Of a DNA stretch of 64,000 nucleotides, positions 51,454 to 62,270 are shown in pieces. The first letter of the stretch is position 1, and every line of letters starts with the position of its first letter. The notes below the pieces were generated by a model that saw nothing but the letters and a program-made list of their open reading frames with translations, searched no databases and was not told the origin of the DNA. The position numbers and the translations under genes are program-made. Source of the DNA: Stercorarius parasiticus (Eukaryota > Chordata > Aves > Charadriiformes > Stercorariidae); NCBI GenBank assembly GCA_013396915.1, contig VWZL01001368.1, positions 558,001-622,000 of the forward strand. The letters run 5' to 3'.

Positions 51454-52824
51454 GGAGAAGATCTGAAAAATAGAACACAAAAACACAGAGAAAACAAGCA
51501 AACAAATGAACCAAAACACACTGGGCTTCAAAAATGAGCTACCACAGTGGGGTTCCACTGCAATTTGATTATGTAATAACCTCTTTTCTTCCCCCAGAAG
51601 GTAAGGCAGAGTTGTGAAGTTCAAATATAATACAGAGGATGTTGTTCGTTAGAATGGAAACAAAGTGACAAGCTAGTTATAATGCCAGGCCTGTTTCCGA
51701 TACTTCAGGAGAAATACGGACGTTATGTGTTGAGTGTCAATTTGAGTTAGTTTTATTTAGGCCTCGGAACAGAAAGGCTTTGCCTCGCTCCCAGGGTGCG
51801 CACAACAAAGGTTAGACCCTTCCCATACGCTGAGTTTACTTTAGCTGTAAATTATATGCTGCAACAGAGGAGCGTGGCATTTCTTCTGTGAGTGAAGTAG
51901 TGCCAAATTGGGTTGTAGAGAAGAAATGGCTCTGCTTTAATCTTCTCCTTACTATTTGTCATGGATCAAATTCTTCCACCTTCTCGCAGTGCACGGTGCC
52001 TCACTCTTAAGAGCAACCCTACTGCAGGATATGGTATTGCTGAATTTGAGGAAGGTTTGTCAGCTCTCACCGTGTTTTTATCATGGGGGCGGGACTGAGT
52101 CAAAAGTTTTGCACGGATTTTAAGCCTGTGTTTTCTCCATAGCGAAAGGGGCTTTGGATGGCAACTGGAGTCAGAGACGGGGATCAGTGCCTACCCACAG
52201 AACTAGATCGAGACGTCTGGCAGGTTCTGGTATTTGACATTCAGCATATGGTTTTGTGTGGATCAATGTTTAATTAACAGTACCGTGAGCCTTTCTGAAT
52301 AAAATTACAAAAGACTATTCAATCATAGTTTGTCTCTCAACCAGTCTTGGAACGGGCTTGTTTCATAACCGAAGAACTGTGCCAATTTCAGCTTACTTCT
52401 GCTAACACACTGGGATTGTCATAACCACGCAATGTAATATAAAGGCATATTGGTAATTGGGAATACCAGGGAACACAAGTGAGTTTTGCAATGGTTATTC
52501 AACCCATGATTTAAAATAGAGATGAATAAAGAGTTAATGACTGATGATTCCGTTCAAAATGAATCAGATCAACCACCAATTTGTACATAATTGATTTTCT
52601 ACTAAAATAATTGTACAAGACAGCTTTCTGCAAGTGGAGAGTCTAGTATACAGATTTTTAAGGTTCTGCTTCTTTTCACTAACATTATGTCCTTCTGGGG
52701 ACAAACGTTTAGGTAATTACTGTAATTATGATAAGAACTCCATTTCCCATATGAAGTACAGAAAATGAGTAGCCACACAGGACTGTATAATTACATTTAC
52801 CCTCACCTCCCCCCAAGAAAATCT

Positions 52825-53006
52825 TTCACTCAGACAGTATGAGATTGTTTATTTGATACATCAGTGTTAAAATCATACAAACACACATGGAAGAAAATTA
52901 GGAATTAAATTATGTCTTCTCTTTGAGTCCCATTAGGGGAGCTGAAGGGAGCAAAGAGAGGACAAAGTAATGTGAACTCAGCGTGAAGGAATGTAGCTAA
53001 TGTTCC
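52825..53006 (-). other. SUGCT 3' UTR (inferred)
   Basis: This is the sequence between the SUGCT stop codon and the presumed cleavage site a little beyond the AATAAA at 52853-52848 (minus-strand order). At about 180 nt it is short for a vertebrate 3' UTR. A G/T-rich stretch (TTGGGGGGAGGTGAGGG, near 52817-52801) lies just past the expected cleavage point, as usual for the downstream element. Longer alternative 3' ends cannot be excluded. Confidence 0.6.
52848..52853 (-). terminator. polyadenylation signal AATAAA for SUGCT
   Basis: TTTATT on the plus strand reads AATAAA on the minus strand, about 154 nt after the SUGCT stop codon. It is followed by a G/U-rich downstream region, so signal, distance and downstream element agree. 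Confidence 0.7.
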
Positions 53007-53170
53007 TTATCTGACCTCATGCTGAGCCACAGCACCAGTGCGGAGCAGCTCTTCTATGGCATCATCCCCGTAACCCAGCATGCCCTTCAGTATCTCCACT
53101 GTGTGCTGCCCAACAAGCGGAGGTGGTTTGGGATGTGACACAGCAAATTCACTGTATCTGACACCTGGTC
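53007..53170 (-). CDS. SUGCT: succinyl-CoA:glutarate-CoA transferase, terminal coding exon
   Basis: SUGCT moves CoA from succinyl-CoA to glutarate in mitochondria, making glutaryl-CoA for lysine and tryptophan breakdown; human loss causes glutaric aciduria type 3. This entry is only the last coding exon: 164 nt on the minus strand, two bases completing a split codon, 53 codons, then TAA (53009-53007). The 3' splice site is strong, with a pyrimidine tract CCCTCCTGTCTGCTTCTTTT ending in ACAG at 53171. The peptide runs PGVRYSEF, then PKPPPLVGQHTVEILKGML, then AIEELLRTGAVAQHEVR. It fits the C-terminal end of CoA-transferase family III proteins, where the PPLxGQHTxxIL segment precedes a short helix and the chain end, and it resembles the human SUGCT C-terminus closely. 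Catalytic residues lie in upstream exons outside the window. The incoming intron is phase 1. No frameshift or premature stop is seen, so the exon looks functional. Confidence 0.9.
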
Positions 53171-55439
53171 CTGTAAAAAGAAGCAGACAGGAGGGAAATT
53201 ATTTTCAAAAGCTACCGCCCATATTTATATTTAAGTCTCTATGTTAAAGGAAAGTATCTCATTTTCACAGCAGTCTTACCACAGTCCTTATCACAGAAAC
53301 GTTATATTTTTGATTTATAGATTAAAAATATATTTGAGTTCAGAATAACGTACCAATAAGCCAGTCTTAAGTAGTTCACCCAGATGCAGAATTGCTGAAT
53401 ATTTATCCAACATTAAGAAAGTCTTCCCCTTGTTCCCAGTGGTATGTACATCGGGGTGCACCAAGTCATACTACTTCATAGGCCGACCACTCTCTGCTAG
53501 CTGAACGACAATGCCCGAACAATGCCCAGCCCACACAATGGGAGGTGGTGCAGAAATCCCCACACTCTGTCTACAACAGGAGGCAGCACAACTGTAAGAA
53601 TGCAATGAAATGTCATGTTAACACGCTGTTACTGATGCCAGAGCAGTGCACCGGACGATGGGAAGCACCATCTCCAGTTAGCAACAGCTCAAGCACCTCT
53701 GGAGCATACCCCATTACCTCGCAGGGATGTAGAACTGACATCATGCATGGCAAAGATATTTCCAGCTTGTTTTACGTTTTCTCTCAAAAGCATAGGTAGG
53801 AGCAGCCGTAAGAAACTCAGCAATGGTTTATTTACTCTGGCAAGGATAATTTCACAGGTGGAAATAACTTAAGAGAAGCTGGCAACAATAGAAAGTCTTT
53901 TATGCCTATTGCAGCTAGTCAGGTCTCACATTTTAGCAATCCTCTGTAGTGAACTGAACAGAGATTTCAGTATAGTTCCTTGCAGACTAGTAGCTATACC
54001 ATTACTACCAGTCTCAAAAGAACGAGCCACAAATTTACTCTGGGATCAAAACTGAGGTACACACTCAGCGTATGCATGGAAAGACTTAACTGTTTTATAG
54101 AGAAACAGAGAAGAATAATTTCCCAAACTGCCAGCTGAAAACTTTAATACAAAAATTCAAGAACCTTTGATACTTTGGACAATTGGTAAAAGAATTCCTC
54201 TATTCATATTTATGATCTTTATTATATAATCAAAAAGAATTTACAGAAAAAGTGATACTTAGTTATGTCTTTGCCTATGACACTACAGCTTTACTTAGAA
54301 ATGCAAAAAAATACATAGGGCATCTTAATAGGCAGAACTGTGTTTGACTTCCTTCTGAAGGAAGAGGATGTCAACCAGCAATGGAAATGAACCACAGCAA
54401 GAAGTCATCCTATAAGGGCGTGAATGGGAAGTTCACTACTTTGGTTACTACTTATTTGAGGAGAGATGCTGCCAAAGGTCATGCAGCATGCCAAAATATG
54501 CCATTTTTTCAAGTCTTCATCAATGTGATCAAATCGTTAATGCAGTAAAGGTATTCACCTCCAAGTAGGCTAAAATAAGGTAAAGGATGCTTAGAAAAAA
54601 GTTTTTTTCAAGCTGATTTGGTACGTTCCTGATGAGTATGCTCCTGAAAGAGGTCAAGGCATGGTACCTGTGTTTAATAAGGAAAGGAGGTTGAACTGGG
54701 AAAGTACAGACCAAATTACTTGACTTCAAGTTCCATTAAATACTGGAGCATATAATCACACTGAAAGTACTCAGGAGATGAGTAACAGCCAGCATGTATC
54801 TATTAAGAATAAATAGTGTATGCTTGATCTTTCTACAAGGAGAAGGCTGGAGGTGAGATCCATCCCATCTAACTCTAGATGCCAACAGCCTAGATATAGA
54901 TGTTTAGTTGCTTAGACTCCCTTTGGAGTTAATGTAGATGAAAAGACACACTTACAGTGTAGTTCTTCTAAGACACTGGTAAATGACTAAACCTGGCCAG
55001 ATGAATTGTGATCACCTATGTTTCCCCATAAAGGAGAGTGTAGACAAATACCTTAGAAGCAGACCTCTAGCACCCAGACATCTAAAGTCAGATAAGATGA
55101 CCCTCTGACCACTAGGATGCCAGATCAAGATTTAACTTTCAGAAAGAAGATTCTCTGCTACTTTTCATAAACTCACTAAAGAGACATGGTCTAGGTAAAT
55201 CCAAAGCCAGAAGAGATACTGAAAGGGAAATCATATTCAGAGAATTCCTACCTGGGATGATCTAAACCAGAAGGTTTCAAGTGAGCTCCAGAGCAGTCTG
55301 TTCAGGATGAAGCACTAATCAGTATATTTTTAGTGCGTTGTTTGAGGGAACTCAAATCATACCTGTTCAGGTTTCTGAGTACTTCAAGCTAAAACTGACT
55401 GTGAAGCAGATTTCACAATGACCTGGCTATGCTGGAGAA

Positions 55440-56200
55440 ATGCTCTGATAAAACAGGGTGAAATTCAGTAATGTCAAGGGGAAGGAACTACATTTAATTT
55501 GATTGATACAGGGCAGGGGACAAATAGCAAGGTAGGAATAGCTAGGGGTTATTCTAGATCACAAAGTGAAGATGAGTCAACAACATCATGCTGTTGCGAA
55601 AAAGGCAAGCGTCATACAGAGATGTACAAACAAGAAAGAAGCCTGCAGGACACAAGAAATTTTTTTTTTGCTCTAGTTAGAGCTGTCAGGTCACAGCTGG
55701 AGCAGTGTCTCGTGTGGGGCCCCCACTGCACCGCCATCTGGAACACCTGAAGAGGTTCTACAGAACAGCAATGGAAATGATCAGAGAAAACACGTCAGAC
55801 TGAATAAAGTGGGATTGTGGACCTAAAGAGAAGGGCCAGGGAAAAAAATCTTCAAAACTGTCTTCAAAAAATGTAAAAAACAACCACCAACAACAAAACC
55901 CCCAACCCCCCAAAAAATCCATGCAACCTTTCTGCAATCCTTTTTCACATCCACGATGAATGAGAAATAATTTATTTAAATTGCGAGAGAAGAAACTGAA
56001 GTCAGGTACTAGAAAATAAGCTTTTAAAATGGTAGGGGTAGCAAAATGCTGAAACAGGCCATGTGAGGAGGCTGTGGAGTTCTTATCAATCAGATCTTTA
56101 GGAATAAGAATTATTCTAGCATAGATGTTCCCGTGGCTGATGCCTGGGGCTTGCTGATCATTAGATGATCTCTCACGGTCCCTTTCACCCACTGATATTC
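55440..56200 (+). mobile_element. old CR1 LINE copy, antisense to SUGCT
   Basis: A diverged CR1 on the plus strand, opposite to SUGCT. The left part holds the reverse-transcriptase end: AGATCACAAAGTGAAGATGA, GTCAACAACATCATGCTGTT, then AGAGCTGTCAGGTCACAGCT, GGAGCAGTGTCTCGTGTGGG and GAACACCTGAAGAGG. The right part holds the 3' UTR: TGAAACAGGCCATGTGAGG, AGGCTGTGGAGTTCTTATCA, CTGATCATTAGATGATCTCT and CACGGTCCCTTTCACCC. Between them is A/C-rich simple sequence (55850-55925), and a T9 run lies at about 55662-55670. The reading frame is destroyed. The sequence type resembles old CR1 subfamilies shared by amniotes rather than the younger avian ones. Edges are approximate. Confidence 0.75.
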
Positions 56201-59200
56201 AAGAAAGCTAAGCAACAGCTCACATCAGGGATAACTTTTCTATTAACTTATTCCTCTAATTCTAATCACTTTGAACACAGTTCAATTTTCAGAGGAAATC
56301 TCAAGTGAGAGATCAGTACATTTTAAAGGGACAGGTGACATCACTAGACAATATTTGTATTGATTCCTCTTCCTAGGACTGACTGAGGGCTGAACTGGCA
56401 CTAGTGCAAGCCACAGGAATGATCTATCTGTGCCAACTGAAATGCTTCTGAAGATAATTTCAGAGCAAAAATGCCCCTTAGAGATTTATTAGTCTAGAAA
56501 TTCAACGTAGCCACAAAACTATTAAGCAATTTCTATTAAAAAATATAATGATATATAGCTATAAAGCTATCTTATTTCAGGTGTGTGTATCTGAGAAGTC
56601 TTTATACCAAGAAATCTGCAAACCCTCAAAGGAACTAGTTTAGTTGCTATACTCTTTTCACTTGCTTGTGAAAATTTTTGCTAGGATAAGAATTGCATAT
56701 TTCAAACCCTGGGATTTTTTGCAGTGATATCAAAAGACACAGAATAAAACCCTCTAATGAGAGAAAAACAAAATTGACATTAAGTGTACAACAGGCATAG
56801 AATGCTTCATACTTCCCAAAGAAATTAATCTTTCAAACTAGAGCATGCTAGAAAATTGCACAGCAATTATAAAACCAGTGTCTTCCTTGAGCTTTTATTG
56901 TTTGATGCATAATTCATCATGCTACTTTTCACTTTGATAGAGTTATAAAGTTATCTACATTCATTCAAAGGAGCTACTTGCTAATGATCCATCATTAACG
57001 ATTCTCTGTTCTTTCCTTGTGTAACTTCTACTTGGCTTCTGTCTCAATTAGGAGGGTGCAAAGCTTGCCAGTCAGGCTTCAGCAATCCCACGCTCCTACC
57101 GAACAACGCTCCCAGAGAGCAACCAGCAGAATGCTATGCAAATGCTAATTAAACACAACTGCCTTATGAGGAAACCATCCCTTGAGGCAGAGAGAGGTGA
57201 ACTGCTTTAATTAAGGTCAGAAGCATTTGCATGTGGGTGAGTTACAGGGAGCCTTGCAGATGAAAACAGGCCTTTGCTGGGGTGGAAGCAGGGTGACTGG
57301 TTGGAGGAGGTAAGACAGCAGTCACCTGTGCATCCTGGCTGTAAGCAGGACACTATACCCAATTCAGCCATGAAGTTAAAGGGACACATACCACCACCTG
57401 AAAAAAAGCACTGAAGGAACGGGTGGCAGCTGTGATTTACCTTTGTCCTGTTAAAAGGAGCCTGTTTCTCTTTTTGCTTTGATTATCATTGCCAGTAAAT
57501 CAAAGCGCTTTTTCACCACATTTAAATTCTAGGCTAATCCTCGTTTCTTATTATTATCATTTTGACTTTGGCACATTGCTAAGATACATGCTGTGCACAC
57601 TCCATAATGTACAAGAATTAATACTGTAACAATAAATCAAAATTTGTATTGGGTGCAACCACAATGACAACTGTACCAAGACATCCTGAAGACTTTTCCA
57701 GTAATTGAACTCCACATCATCATAATATTTCTTTGGTGCCTATCTACTATAGCATCACTAGGCATCAAACGAAGCTTTCAGGTTAAGACATACTAAACAC
57801 ATTAAAGCAAAAGACAAAAATGAGTTAAAATCACTGAAACAGGTCCACAGGAGGGGCCCTGCAAGAGTGAAATGCCTTTGAATGTTCACCCTGAACAGGT
57901 GAAACAGGCGGCAGTCTTTGCAATCTGTCACTGGGCATTGCTGAGATTTGGGGCTGCAGAAGCAAAGCCAGTTTTACTCCACAGTAGCAGAAATTAAAAC
58001 TGAATTTGAATGATACTAAAGGTGCAAAGCACAGTATTTAAAAGTGGATAAAGGTAATAATCTTTGCTTTGTCCAGACAATAGCAGTCTTGCAGCATTGT
58101 GCAGCAGTCACCAGATAACGCTTTTCCTACAGCACAGGTTAGAGCATATTGAAGCAATCTAGCTCTCAAACTATGTAGAGGGAATCAGGCCTGGGGACAG
58201 CCAAGCTCAGGGAAAAGTCATGATTATTTGTTATTATTCAAGTGGGACAAGGAAAAGAAAGGGGAAGTTTGAACTAATGTGCGTGTATACATTCTGCTTG
58301 CAACGTATCATCTACATTTCCTAAAAAGAGCAATGAGAAACCCAACACCACTTGTTTGTTAGTTCTACCCCAGCTCACAGTGTGGTTTATATACATGTAG
58401 GAATCACATGAAAACAAACCGAACACTTGTGCCTCTTCCAATAAAATGGTGTTGCTACATAACAGCTTTGCAATTCCAATGAAATATCATCAACAGTCAA
58501 CAGTGATGGCCCAGAGCCAATACATTTGCACCCAGATCCCATATATGCTACAGGTCAAGTGTTTGGAGCATGCAATCGGCTGGTTATGAAACTGGCCTAA
58601 AGGAGGATCAGCAGGAAAAAAGCAGTGACTTTTAAGGCAATGGAAAGGAAAACAACACAGAATAAGTCAGCAAGAGTGGCTCCATGGCAGCCATGGAGGA
58701 CCTTTGGCACTAGAAGTGATGTGTGCAGGGATGTTACCAGGAGTAGACCAGGGATTCTTTGAGTGTCTGGTCTCTTCCCTTTGGTCCCAGCCATGACTTC
58801 TGTCAATCCATGATTCGCAGCTGAGAAGATGGGGTGCCCAAGCACAAAGTACAGCCCAGCTTGGCTACACTGCCTTTAAACCAGGCTTCTTCCCCTTGAT
58901 GTAGAAAAGTACACACAGACAAAAAAAACTCATTAAAAAGACCTGCTAGTACAAGTACTGCACATAGGCTTCAAGGAAATCTCCAGAATGAATGATCCAC
59001 TCCACCTTAACCGTGGAACTACCATATTTTTCCGTTTCTTACCACAGATCTGAAAGTTTGGGAGCTTGGGGGACTTTTCATGAATCTGTTTAGTCACTGT
59101 GAAAAATCCTTTCCTTTTGCATTACATTGGTGCTAGTGGATTACCTTTTAAGAACAACTTGTAATAGATTTTTTAAAAAGCAATTAAGGAGATAATATTC

Positions 59201-61039
59201 AACGACTTGCTCCTCCCTCCCTCACTGCAGCTTCCACTTCCTCCCCCACTTAGAGCACAGCCACACAAAGTGTTCACTTGGCATCCAGCACAGCTGAGAG
59301 GGCGGAAAACTTTGGCAGGATGAGTAGGAATGAGTAACTGAGAGTGGAGAGGATGGACAAACTTTTTCAAATGGTAATAAAAAAAAAAGTAAACCTGTTC
59401 TAGGTGCCATACAAACACAGATATAAATAAATCAGTAAATAGTAGTAGTGAATAGTAAAATCTGTAGGGCAGTAAATAGTATCAATACTAGAAATATCTA
59501 CAAGCCATCTGTTTACCTTTTTTCATTTGGCCAATGCTGACCGCCATGGAAGAGTTATGAGGACCGTACAATGTCACAAGACTCAAGAATGTAAAAACTG
59601 AAGCATTGCGAGGGGAATGAGTTGACAGGCAGAGCATAAACATAGTTTATGTGTGATAGCCATAGATGGGTGTCTAAAAATCAGGCCACTTTTAAACCCA
59701 CACTTAGGCATTCAAAGCATCCATTACATAACTCTTAAAACTCTTTGCCAAGTACATTTATAAAAGTACTTTCTTACCTGAAGCTGCATATATAGAAATG
59801 CATTAAAAAACATTTTATGTATTTCCTACCAACCAACATCCTGGATATAATCAGTGTAAATACCACTCAACGTTTATATAACGCTTTGCATTTTCAAAGT
59901 GTCACCATACTAACTGCACCTAATTAATCTTGCTTGACTGCTGGAGTAAAGGAAATCATTTATCAGTCACTCTGGTTGCATATTTGAGAGTAATCCCACA
60001 TAATTACACCGTTCGAATAACGCAATTTTGCGAGAGGACTCTTGGCACCAAAAAGCTTTAAGAAAGTCGCAGTAAGGTGGTGTCTACTGCTTCCCACGTG
60101 TATCGCCTCGCAACGCTGAAAATTTGGCCTAACTTTTTGTACAGACTCACATGGTCCCCCTCCTTCCCAAAACCCCCAAAGACCTTAAGAGAAGATTCAA
60201 AGAAAGACAGGAAGGAAGATGACTAGTAAGAATACCCAGAGGTAGCAATTTTAAAGAACTGTAAATTCCCTAGGTAATAATCTGTAGCTCCATTTCCTAA
60301 GGAAATAAATTTATGTGTCTGTGCTGTCTTTCTAATCATCTGTTTGTCTGCCTTGTTCCCGCCACACACAGTAACTTCTGAACCTGTCAATCTTGACAAA
60401 AGTTTAGAAATCCCAAGAAAAATTCTTACCAGTGTTGTGAAAACTGGCAACTGCTGAAGGACAGACACCCAAATTACTGCCCTGATGACATTAAAGTGAA
60501 GAACTCATCTGTAATATATTCTGTTTGGCTGCAAATGGCTTACCAGTAAGTACAGATGCAGCAATGTAAGAGTCACCTAGCACATACTGACCTTCACTGG
60601 GAAGACAAAGCACAAAGGACATGAGGAAAGTTGAGGTTATCATAAGGACTACATAGAGGGTTTATAAAGGATGCAAGTCTGAAGGAAAACAATATTTAGT
60701 TCCAGTGTTCGTGGAACAACTTCTTCTAGGCGTCTTTTCTACAGTACTGTGGAAGGTGTGTTCAGTCTGTGCAAGCCCAAGGCAAGGAAGTTAGAGACTT
60801 CTAGTTTAACATAAATTGCTACTGCAGGAAGGAGCTGAAGAACAAGATGGCAAAGAAGAGTAACTGGGAGAAGCCCTGCAAAACTCAAAGGAAAAACCCT
60901 ACAGAGGCAAGCCTAAACTACTAAAAATCCAAGCTAAAATTGTAATTTGTACCAAGTCATAATCTAATCAATACAAAACTCGATATATAATCCCACCACA
61001 GGATGCGGGTTAACCACAGGATGTGTACCTAATGCACAA

Positions 61040-61132
61040 ATTACAGGGTGAGGCTGAAAGGCTTGTGCTACGCAGGAGGTCGGACTATATGATCATAATG
61101 GTTATTTCTGGGCATAAAACATACGAATTTCT
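61040..61132 (+). mobile_element. CR1 3' tail fragment
   Basis: GGTGAGGCTGAAAGGCTTGT, CTACGCAGGAGGTCGGACTA, TATGATCATAATGGTTATTT and CTGGGCATAAAAC match in order the 3' terminal part of old amniote CR1 copies (consensus words CAGGAGGTCAGACTAGATGA, TCATAATGGTCCCTTCTGG). Only the last hundred or so bases are recognisable; sequence from about 60820 may belong to it. Confidence 0.7.
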
Positions 61133-61681
61133 GAAAAGCAGCTAAACTGTTTCCACACAACAGGGCTGAGGTTAAAATGACCCACCTGAACCTCCTCTGA
61201 TACTTAGGAGTTCAAGCCACATATTGTTTCACATAGACATCTTGACTGTAAGCCCAAAGGTCTTAATTACTGTATCTTAAGGAGAGTAATTAGTGAGAAG
61301 CGTGCTCCTAGTATGAAACAAGAAAAATCAAAATGCTACCTGAAATGAGATTCTTGTACGGACAGAGAATTGCCTAGTTGCGACACGCTCACATGATCCT
61401 GGAAGCTGAATCATGCCCCCCGCTGCACAGGAAGGCAAGAAGCTCCTCGGGCCCTCCTACTGAGCCTGGTGAAAACTATTTCCAAGTTCCATGCCTTGTG
61501 GTTAGTGTGACCCTGCACATTGGAATAAGACATGCCAGCCAACCCAGAAAGTGTCTGTATCTCCTCAATACGCCAATTTGTCCTTTCCTGTGTCCTGTCT
61601 CCAGCTATAGGTTAGATTCTTTGGCTCTTCCGAGACCCCAGAAGTAATCCTCTTGGCCAGCTGTGCATCATCAGACTGGGA

Positions 61682-61717
61682 GCAGATGAGCTCTTCCTTG
61701 CAGATGAGCTCTTCCTT
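61682..61717. repeat. perfect 18-bp tandem duplication
   Basis: GCAGATGAGCTCTTCCTT occurs twice without a gap or mismatch (61682-61699 and 61700-61717). A recent replication-slippage event inside the SUGCT intron. Confidence 0.97.
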
Positions 61718-62039
61718 ACTCTTTAGGCAACCAGCTGAAGCCCAGATACCTGAAGTGGATTCTAGTCTCTTAATTCAGGAATGCAAGACAATGCACACTG
61801 AAGAACATACACAGGATGATCCTAAGGCTGGGTATAATTTTCTCTCTCATCTCTTCCTCACTGAAGAGGCCCTTTTTCAGGCTAGGAGGCTTTAAGCTTT
61901 TTCCAAACAACTGCCAAAAATAACTAACAATGAAAAACCTTTGGGCCTTCTTTTAACACAAATCTGAAAGAATATTCAAAAAATTCTCCTAACCACCTTT
62001 TGAAAATGCCTTTATGGCTCCCAAACACCCTGACAAGGT

Positions 62040-62270
62040 TCACAAGTCTGATCTTCCAGCTCCTAAGGAACATTTTTCTGTGGCCTGTCCTTGCAAGTCT
62101 TTGTCTAGTTATTTCTGTACCCTTCTGTAAGCGTGGACATCAGAACAGGGCACAGATTATTGCACAGAAGAAAACACATCTTTCTACTTCCCCTTTTTAT
62201 ACCTCTAAAGACCAGACCACCTCCTTTCGGTATACCTTGTAATGGGAATTTATGTTAAGATGATTATTTG
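62040..62270 (-). mobile_element. possible CR1 fragment, very diverged
   Basis: The plus strand contains AGCGTGGACATCAGAACAGG followed by GCACAGATTATTGC and later TTATACCTCTAAAGACC. These recall the antisense CR1 words ACATGGGTGACCAGAACTG, CACACAGTATTCC and ATACCTCCCTATCC, in that order. The match is weak and could be chance. Confidence 0.3.

Larger units (their letters stand above)
46843..52824. other. intergenic DNA immediately downstream of SUGCT
   Basis: No exon, RNA gene or long repeat recognised. It contains homopolymer runs (T21 at 48804-48824, A16 at 50781-50796, A18 at 51426-51443), a tandem duplication at 48988-49044 and a short palindrome at 48669-48688. Confidence 0.65.
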
